64,000 nucleotides of DNA from Artemia franciscana (taxonomy: Eukaryota > Arthropoda > Branchiopoda > Anostraca > Artemiidae), in NCBI RefSeq assembly GCF_032884065.1, contig NC_088872.1, forward strand, positions 33,948,917 through 34,012,916, read 5' to 3'. The first letter of the stretch is position 1, and each line of letters opens with the position of its first letter. The position numbers and the translations under genes are program-made. Positions 24,099 through 64,000 of the stretch are shown here, one piece after another. The notes beneath the pieces are model-generated. The model had not been told where the DNA came from and ran no database searches. It saw nothing but the letters and a program-made list of their open reading frames with translations.

Positions 24099-25329
24099 TT
24101 TCTTTATTATATATGTCATATAAGAGAACCCTAACGTCGAGGTTTCAAGCTCCAATCTTCAAAATGTGGAATTTCACATTTTTTTTAGAAGGAACATCGT
24201 CGATGCATGTTTATTTGTTTTGTTTTTTCACAGGGGTGATTGTATCAGACCGAAGGTCCAAGATAATTGGGAGGGAGCTCATTCAGTTATAAATTCAAAT
24301 CTCTATTTTAAGTGACCTTACAAATTGGGCCAGGGGAAGGTCTTGTTTTCTGCCCTTTTAGAGCACCAAACTACGACTTTACCCCAAATGGGCCGAATTT
24401 GCAATCAATTTAAAATTCTGAGAAGCCAATTGATATAAAAGTATCAATAACGATATTTTAGGCTTCCCAGTTACAAAGGAAGTAATGCAACAGTGGCAGT
24501 TTATTTTTATTTTACAGTTTAAGTCGTAGTTTATTTGTAATCAAATTAGGCTACATTTGGTGATCTGTAATTGCGTATTAGCTATAATGAGGGTGGGGGT
24601 GAGTCATTGTTTAGGTCAGGGTGAGGTAGGTTCCTAAATACGTTCTGAGAAAGGTTCTGAGTAGGTTCCTAAAAAACTAAATTTCAATGGACAACCTACT
24701 TACTCTTCATGAGGCTTCAAATAAATGTTGAAAAGAGGCAAGGGGAGTAGGAATTAATTAAAATGTTTTTTTTTTATACAGCTAAAATGTTACACTCCCA
24801 TATCTACCAGCACAGAGGTGGAAAAATCAAGGCAGGTCATCATCAGCCCCACCAGGAAATGTCTTTGGGGTGGCAATTACTCCTAGGAACTTAGTTTTCT
24901 GCAATTTTAAATGGTAATATTTTTCTTTTTTCTGTTTGCATGAATTACTTCAATGTATTTAAAAAATTAAGTAATGTATGTATCGATACGAAAATCCTTT
25001 TGCAGAGGCTGTGATCGCTTTAGCTGTGTAGAAGATCAAAAGTCTCACAGAATTTCCATCCATACAAACAACAATGCTCCTTTTTATCCAGCCGAAATTC
25101 TTTAGTTCTTTTCATCCAACCAAAATTTCTATTCATCGAAAATTTTTTGATTATATTCAAATTTTATCCAAAACTGAAATTGCAAATTTAAACGTAACAC
25201 AGTTCTAATCAACATACCATTATTGATTTATATATTTTAAAAGCAATTAAGCAGAGATTTAAGGGATTGGTACCTCAAATTATATTTTGGTTAAATTTGG
25301 AAAACATTCAAAAGTTAATTAAAAATAAC
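24099..25329. other. small Family A scrap at 24115-24290, otherwise nothing recognisable
   Basis: 24115-24290 repeats the Family A blocks AGAGAACCCTAACGTCGAGG and GGGGTGATTGTATCAGACCG in + orientation. From 24300 to 25329 no gene, RNA or named repeat can be supported. Confidence 0.5.
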
Positions 25330-25640
25330 GAACTTTTCAACTGTAAGTAAGGAACAGTTTTGAAACCTATTTGAAAATATTGTTCTTGATATGAAGGGGG
25401 CTGTATCCTCCTTAGCTCCTGAATCTTTACTGAAGTTTGACGTTTGTCCAAATTTTTAAAGAAAACTTCGAAATTGAAAAAAAATTCAAAGCACTAAAAA
25501 ACTTTTGTTTCATGTGCAAGGTGTTGAGAAGGGGGCAGCCCCCCTTATATACAGAATAACTTATATTTGTTTTAAACTTTAACTTGCTGCTTACTTTAGT
25601 TGAAAAATATTTTCTATTTATTTAAATACATTTCATGAAA
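25330..25640. repeat. decayed Family A palindrome end
   Basis: The left arm has CTGTAAGTAAGGAACAGTTT and GATATGAAGGGGGCTGTATC. The right arm has GGCAGCCCCCCTTATATACA and CTTGCTGCTTACTTTAG. The two are inverted relative to each other, with a spacer rich in A. Confidence 0.65.
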
Positions 25641-25732
25641 CTATAAAGTTTTACGAATACAGTATTTTAGGTAACGCAGAAAAAACGATAAATATTTCAA
25701 TGATATCTGTATGGATTTTGATGGGTAATTAT

Positions 25733-26720
25733 ACAGTTCGTGGCAACGAACTGTAAGTAAGGAGCGACCCGGCTCAATAGTAACCGAAACTTTAAAAAAC
25801 GGAGCTTTGATACCAATAGATATATCAAAAGAATTGGCTTATTATGCTGATTCCAAACATCTAAAATTCATTAAGTTCAGTCTTACCCATCAAAAGCTAT
25901 GAGCCTGAGGAAATTTGTCTGAATTTCAAAAAAAGGTGGAAAAAACCCCTTGAAGTTATAGAATTCTAATGAAAATCGCACCATAAAATTCGGGGTATCA
26001 AAAAACTTTACTGTAGAGGTTTCAAGCTCATATCTGCAGAAATGTGGAATTTTGCAATATTTTGCCAGAACGGATGCGTGTTTTTTTTTCCCAGGGGTGA
26101 TCACACGGACTACGTGAGCCTAGAACATCGAGAGAGGGCTCATTCTAATAAAAATGAAAAGTTATGGTACTATTTTTAAGTGACAAAAAATTGGAGGGCA
26201 ACTAGGCCCCCTTCCACGCCACTGTTTTCTCAAAATCATCAGATCAAAATTTTGAGATAGCGTAATTGTTCAGCATAGTTGAAAGGCCCAATATTTATGT
26301 CTTTGGAGATAAAATGATTCCCTGCAGCCCCTGGGGAAAGGTTTTTAAGTTCTAAAATTTGCCCATTGTTTATGTATGGTAGGCTATTTGCTATTAAAAA
26401 AGTATACATACATTTTTCGGGTGGGGAGGGGACGACGAATTTTCTTCTGGGCGGGATTTTGCACCGGGAGAATTTTCCATGGAGAGGGGAGTTTCCATGT
26501 GGTGAACTTTTCAGAAGAAATTTTACACTGGGTCAATTTGCCAGAATTCCTATACGAGATTTTCTTATATGTCTTGCTTTTTCTTTACCGATTCAATTTT
26601 ACGCCTGGAAATGTTAAGGGTAAATTTGTACCGCATTGCATTATCCAGAGAATATTTCTGCGTGGAGGGGGATTTTTTGTGGAGATGGAGCTAGATATCC
26701 TTGCGTCATTTAAAAAACGA
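25733..26720 (+). repeat. Family A copy A3, hairpin end present, palindrome end missing
   Basis: The terminal hairpin (ACAGTTCGT, loop GGCA, ACGAACTGT) is at 25733-25754, followed by AAGTAAGGAGCGACCCGGCT and about 950 bp of body. The copy fades near 26720 without the palindrome. Confidence 0.8.
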
Positions 26721-27893
26721 TAAAAAACCACTGTCTTTGCCAATTTTTACTTCATAACAGTAAAAAATTAAATATTTTCTACAGTGAAAACTAGATAAAT
26801 ACAATCAATTCTGGAAAAAATTAGAATAAAGCACAAGAAATGCATCCGCTTAGGAGGAAAATACGGAAATTCCCAGCAATCCGTTCAGGGGAAACGTTTT
26901 GAATGCAAGGAAATGTTCCCGGTTTATTTTGACCGACATTGCCCCTTATTAAGTTCTTTTCCTAGTGTTTTGTATAATTATACGAAGTTTCTTGCGTACT
27001 AATAACTGTACTATTTACTTTTAAACAAGTACATATTTAGGATCACTATAAAAAGCTGATTCTTTGACTGAATGTAATCAATAATTAGGCTCTCATACTT
27101 TTGTTATTGACAAGGATCGTTATTTCCTTACCGTCCATTATTATGAAGAAATTGATTTTTTTGGTTACTTCAACCAAATCATACAGAAAAAATGCTTGTG
27201 GAAAACTGGATAGGGGTCGCTCAGTCACAAATTACAACTTATACTACATCTTATTACAACAATCTTTGGATTTGTACAGCTGCGGTTATTTATAAGCCCG
27301 TCCTCTCTGCAAGCGAATATTCTTTTTTTTATATTATTTTCCATAATCATAAATATTTCAGCTTATGTCATTTTTGTTTACTCTCCAAGCAAGTTGACTC
27401 TATGAGAAACTTGACTGCTTATAAGGCTTTCTAAATACCTTGAACAATTTTCATCGCCGCTAATGTGGTCTATGCTATGACAGTTTTTGCATTTAATCTG
27501 ATTTTTGCTAAAGGGCGAGTCGCAGCTTCTTGAGGCCTAGAGCACAACAAGCAAATAATTATTGCAATTGGGTACGGAATGTTAGAAATTCCAAAATTAA
27601 ACTGGAAAAAGCTGATTGAGCATAATGTTGATTGTTTCAGCTAGTAGAGATAAAATACCGACCTTCCTTAATTTGTTTCTTAGATGGCGTTTAAGAACTG
27701 TTGAGTTTTATATTTTTTCTCTTGGGCTGGATCACTTGATATGCAGAGGTCTTTTCCAAAGAGAGAGATTGAGAGTGAGACAGTGAAAACTTTCATACGC
27801 TTAGAGACAACTGAAGAATAAAGATCAAATTGAGGCTGAAGATTGGGAAAAAATTAAGGTTGAAAAGGATTGTGATCATTTTTCATCAATAAG
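26721..27893. other. region upstream of GMPR exon 1; 5' UTR and promoter not resolved
   Basis: This is the least repetitive stretch before the gene. The start codon at 27894 has A at -3 (AATAAGATG). No TATA box at a convincing distance, initiator or CpG-rich promoter can be named from sequence. The 5' UTR may begin within 27600-27893 or on an upstream exon. Confidence 0.4.
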
Positions 27894-59259
<31,366 letters not shown>

Positions 59260-59628
59260 GTACCTTTTGTGTTATTCAGAATCTTTGTATAATGCAAAAC
59301 CCCTTTTAATTGCTAAGTATTAACTCACGTGTTAGTTTACTCTGGTGAATTAAGTAAAGGGCTTTTCTAATGACAGACTGGGTTGTAGAATCAGAATCTG
59401 GATTGTAAAATGTGCCATTTCAGTTTAACAATGTGGAATGCTATCCTGGTGACAATCGGGATTTTAAGCTTATAATCTGTCAATTAGACAACCTTGCAGG
59501 AAAGTAGGGTTGTGATTTTGGATAGTTGATTTCGTCACTTTATCTTTATTGGAGTACGGATATATAAATCAGTAATAAAAAAAGAATAAAAAAAGTAACG
59601 AAAACAAAACTGGTCTGAACTATAATAA
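59260..59628. other. start of GMPR intron 5, no recognisable feature
   Basis: Unique A/T-rich sequence up to the Family A insertion. Confidence 0.5.
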
Positions 59629-61374
59629 TCAAACAGTTCGTGGTAACGAACTTTAGTAAGGAGCGACCCGGCTCAATAGTAAACGAAACTCTAAGAAACG
59701 GAATTTCGATGCTAAAAGATATATCAAAAGAATTGGATTTTTATGCTGATTTTAAATATATAAGTTTCATCAAATTTAGTCTTTGTCATCAAAAGTTACG
59801 AGCCTGAGAAAATTTGCCTTATTTTAGAAAATAGGGGGTAACACCCCCTAAAAGTCATAGGATCTTAACGAAAATTACACCATCGCATTCGGCGTATCAG
59901 AGAACCCTATAGAAAAAATTTCAAGGTCCAATCTAAAGAAATGTGGAATTTCGTATTTTTTGCCAGAAGACAAATCACGGATGCGTGTTTATTTGTTTTT
60001 TTGTTTTTGTTTTTTTTTTTTTCCCAGGGGTCATCGTATCGACCAAGTGGTCCTAGAGTGTTGCAAAAGGGCTCATTCTAACGGAAATGAAAAGTTCTAG
60101 TGCCCTTTTTAAGTGACCAAAAAAATTGGAGGGCACCTAGGCCCCCTCCCACGCTCATTTTTTCCCTAAAGTCAACGGATCAAAATTTTGAGATAGCCAT
60201 ATTGTTCCGCATAGTCGAAAACCATAATAACTATGTATTGGGGGAATGACTTACCCCCCACAGTCCCTGGGGGAGGGGCTGCAAGTTACAAACTTTGACC
60301 AATGTTTACATACAGTAATGGTTACTGGGAAGTGTACCGACGTTATCAGGGGGATTTTTTTGGTTTGGGTGTGGGGTTCAGGGGAGGGGGCTATATGGGA
60401 GGATCTTTCCTTGGAGGAATATTTCATGGGGGAAGAGAAATTCAGTGAAAAGGGCGCAGGACTTTCTAGCATTACTATAAAAAAAAACAATGAAAATGTA
60501 AACATGAAAAAGTTTTTTCAATTGAAAGTAAGGAGAAGCATTAAAACTTAAAACGAACAGAGATTATTACGCATATGAGGGGTTCTAAAAATACTCTAGC
60601 ATAAAGAGCGAGGTATTTAGGAGGAGATAAATACTTCGCTCTTTATGCTAAATTTTTTTAAAATAATTTCAACTATTTATTCTACGGCCTTTCTGATTCA
60701 AGGGTCATTCTTAAAGAATTGGAATAAAACAAGATTTAGTTTGAAGAGCGAGGTATTAACGAGGGGACCAACCCCCTCATATATATAATCAAAAATATAA
60801 GAATATAAAAGTTTGTTACGTAAGTTAATTCTTAAGTTATGTATTTTTTTTACTAATAAAAACGTTCGTTAAAAATAAAAGATCTAGTTGCCTTTTTAAG
60901 TAACCGAAAAATCGGAGGGCAACTAGACCTCCTTCCCCACCCCTTATTTCTAAAAATCGTCTGATCAAAACTAAGAGAAAGCCATTTAGCCAAAAAAAGA
61001 ATTAATATGCAAATTTCATTTTTATAATTTATGTACGGAGAGCCAAAATCAGACATGCATTAATTAAAAAACTTTCAGAAATTAAATAAAAAAACAAGTT
61101 TTTTTAAATGAAAGTAAGGAGCGACATTAAAACTTAAAACGAACAGAAATTACTCCGTATATGAAAGGGGCTTTTCCTCCTCGACACCCCGCTCCTTGCG
61201 CTAAAGTTTGATTCTTTCTCGCAACTCTACTTTTTAAAACAATAAAAAACTTTAGCGTAAGGAGCGGGGTGTCGAGGAGGAAAAGCCCCTTTCATATACG
61301 GAGTAATTTCTGTTCGTTTTAAGTTTTAATGTCGCTCCTTACTTTTATTTAAAAAAACTTGTTTTTTTATTTAA
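59629..61374 (+). repeat. Family A copy A6, complete
   Basis: It runs from TCAAACAG (59629) to TTTATTTAA (61374), 1746 bp. The terminal hairpin (59633-59654) has one mismatch. The palindrome arms are 61081-61209 and 61247-61375, 129 bp each around 37 bp. It is the best-preserved palindrome in the window. Confidence 0.93.
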
Positions 61375-61375
61375 T

Positions 61376-62460
61376 TTTCATTTGAAAGAACAGCTATGCA
61401 AGAACTGTTGTAAGTTTAGCCAGGAGACAGCACATGATTCGTAGTGATGGTTGAAGAAAGAAATAAAGTCGGAGTAAAGTGAAACGAATTGAACCTACAG
61501 CATACGTATGCATACAGGACTTTCGGAAGATGTTACGGATACTGTATTTCACATAATAGGGTCACCTTGATGTAAAAAAAGAAGAAAAAAAAAGAATACT
61601 TTTTAAAAATGGCATCAGTAAGAACTTACTTGTAATTCTGGCAGAGGGCGGGCACGTTTGCAGTAATTTAGTTTTGAAAGAGTTTTCGCTATGGGAGATA
61701 CTTAAATGTAAAACAAAACAAATAAATTAAATACAAAACGCAGGAAATCATTGGAATAACCGTACAAATCTGGTCACTTCAATGGGGGATGCGCTTGAAG
61801 TACAATCACTCCTTTTTTATGTGCTTGGCGGGGTATTGGAACTCAAAATCTTCGATTTTATTCATATCCATAATCAGGCAGTCATTTATTTTTAATTCAA
61901 ACTCTAACATATTTTAGCCACTAATGGCTAAGATTGACTGATTTAGGGCCTTTTCTGTAAAGAAATGGTTAAAGTAATTTATTTTATGGATGTTGCTCAT
62001 GGCAAAACTTCTGTTTGCCTTAAAAGTTAAAAGGAAGTTCGGAAAACCGAACAAGGCTATTTTTTTATTCGCCCCTAAAACAAGCCCTATGATAGAAAAT
62101 GTTGACTCAAATTTGTTTAACGAGAATTTATAAGAAAACCATCTAAGCGTTAGTGTTCTGATTTGTAATTTTTTTTTTTTACTTTATTGCCCAAACAGGC
62201 CCATATACATCAATTGTACGGACGGATGAAGAAGGCTATATTATTTAGAAGTAGGGAAACGTATTTTAAATAGTTTAGAAAAGTAATGAAGTATAAATAG
62301 TAGAAGCAAATTAGAAATAGTTTAGATTTTGGGGGAAGGGTAGAGGCGCAATGCCCCCATCCTCTCCCCGCCGCTCGTTTGTGCTTGGAACATGATCATA
62401 CGCATGGGCACTCCATTTGTAGTAACACCAAGCTCTTAATTACTTTGTTCATACAGATTT
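61376..62460. other. intron 5 continued, no recognisable gene or GMPR exon
   Basis: I looked for a segment encoding VGxGPGSxCTT after an AG acceptor and found none. A CCCAAACAG at about 62200 looks splice-like but leads into no GMPR-like sequence. Confidence 0.5.
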
Positions 62461-64000
62461 TTATGGCACTTGATATTTACCAAGTGGAAATCTTGGAAAA
62501 CGCTTAGAGTGGAGAGATCAGGATGAAACTTGGTGGGATGAATAAGAACAAGTCCACGATACGTAAATGACATAAACGGATCGTATCCGCTCTCTTAGGG
62601 GGAGTTGGGTGGATGGGTAATTCGAAAAGATTAGAAAAAATGAGGTATTTGTAACTTACGAACGGGTGATCAGATCTTAATGAAATTTGATAGCTGGAAG
62701 GTCATGTGCGTCAGAGCTCTTATTTAATATTCCAACCAGATTCGGTGACATTGGGGGGAGTTGGAGGAGAAAACATTAAATTTTGGAAAACTCGAAAATT
62801 GAGGTGTCTTTATCCTTACGAATGGGTGATCGGATCTTAATGAAACTTGATATATAGAAAGATCTTATAACTCAGATGCTACATTTTCAATTCGAATCGG
62901 AGTTCGGGACACAGGGGGTTGGAGGGGGGAAACAGATCTTAGAAACCGGGAATCTTGGAAAACGCTTAGAGTGGAGAGATCGAGATGAAACTTGATGGGA
63001 AGAATACGCACAAGTTTTAGATACGTGATTGACATAATTGGAATGGATCCGCTCTATTTGAGGAAGTTGGAGGGGATTTCCAGTGCTTTGGCGATTTCAG
63101 TGCTTCTGGACGTGCTAGGACGATGAAAGCTGGTAGGCGCATCAGGGACCTGCACAAATTGACTTGATAAGAGTCGTTTCCCCGATTCGACCATCTGGGG
63201 GGCTGGAGGAAGAGGAAAAATTGAAAAAATGAGGTATTTTTAACTTGCGAATGGGTGATCGGATCTTGATGAAATTTGATATTTAGAAGGACCTCGTGTC
63301 TCAGAGCTCTTATTTCAAATCTGGACCGTGCCCGGTGATATTGGGGGAGTTGGAGGGGGAAATGGGAAATCTTGGAAAACGCTTAGACTGGAGAGATAGG
63401 GATGAAACATGGTGGGAAGAATAGGCACAAGTCCTAGATATGTGATTGACACAACTGGCTGAATCTGTTCTCTTTGGGGGAGTTGGGGGGGGGGGGGGTG
63501 TTAATTCGAAAAAATAGAAAAATTGAGGTATTTTTAACTTAGAACAAGTGACCGGATCTTAATGAAATTTGATATTTAGAAGGAACTCATTTCTCGGAGC
63601 TCTTATTTTAAATCCCAACCAGATCTGGTGACATTGGATAGAGTTGGAGGGGGAAACCGGAAATCTTGGGAAAGGCTTAGAGTAGAGAGATCGGGATGAA
63701 ACTTGGTGGGTAGAATAAGCAAATGTCGTAGATACGTGATTGACGTAACTGGACTGGATCCGCTCTCTTCGGGGGAGTTAGGGGGGCAGTGCTTTGGCAA
63801 TTTCGGTGCTTCTGGACGTGCTAGGACGATGAAAATTGGTAGGCGTGTCAGGGACCTGCACAAATCGACTTGATAAAGTCGTTTTCTCCGATTCGACCAT
63901 CTGGGGGGGGGGGGGCTGAAGGGAGAGGGAAAAATTAGAAAAAAGGAGGTATTTTTAACTTTCGAGTTGGTGATCGGATCTCTATGGATTTTGATATTTA
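62461..64000 (-). repeat. Family C copy, minus orientation, runs off the window
   Basis: It starts with the terminal hairpin in decayed form (TTATGGCACTTGATATTTAC, CAAGTG). It continues through at least five units in reverse (GGAGAGATCAGGATGAAACT, CTTAATGAAATTTGAT, GGGGGAGTTGGAGG). A minus-strand ORF at 63863-63603 is proline-rich repeat sequence. Confidence 0.85.

Noticed and set aside
62190-62240. Candidate GMPR exon 6 after CCCAAACAG
   Set aside because: Translation gives nothing like the expected VGxGPGSxCTT, and no donor follows at a sensible distance.

Overview
The window is animal nuclear DNA, and an arthropod is most likely. It is AT-rich and intron-rich, and it is dominated by interspersed repeats, long (TA)n tracts and homopolymers. 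No prokaryotic features (operons, Shine-Dalgarno sites, CRISPR) are visible. The repeat families look to me like those of the brine shrimp Artemia, but that is memory and was not checked by search.

Only one host gene can be supported: GMP reductase (GMPR) on the + strand. Its first five coding exons are 27894-27980, 36129-36248, 46678-46827, 51369-51476 and 59194-59259. They encode residues 1-177 of a protein of about 345 residues. Every junction is GT-AG and phase 0. The rest of the gene, including the catalytic cysteine loop, lies to the right of the window.

Region by region. 1-2.65 kb: two Penelope-like retroelement fragments in divergent orientation, one carrying a GIY-YIG endonuclease and a hammerhead-like motif. 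2.8-11 kb: two different decayed non-LTR retrotransposons separated by minus-strand ORFs I could not identify. 11-27.9 kb: repeats only. 27.9-59.3 kb: GMPR exons and four introns of 8.1, 10.4, 4.5 and 7.7 kb, packed with repeats. These include fold-back elements, a nested Helitron cluster with a broken Pif1-helicase tail, a hAT transposase tail, a RT C-terminal fragment and a TA-flanked MITE. 59.3-64 kb: more of the same repeats, with no further GMPR exon seen.

Three unnamed repeat families explain most of the non-coding DNA. Family A is about 1.7 kb, has a hairpin terminus at one end and a 113-129 bp-arm palindrome at the other, and shows at least five near-complete copies. Family B consists of tandem-like units around a 'GCAAGGGTTGTAAGTTATGC' core. 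Family C is a 285-bp tandem array with terminal inverted repeats, which also exists as a large fold-back form.

The most interesting signal is that the two arms of the Family A palindrome carry matching copy-specific changes. This implies arm-to-arm homogenisation or replication through a hairpin. Several such long inverted repeats sit inside GMPR introns and would fold into dsRNA if transcribed.
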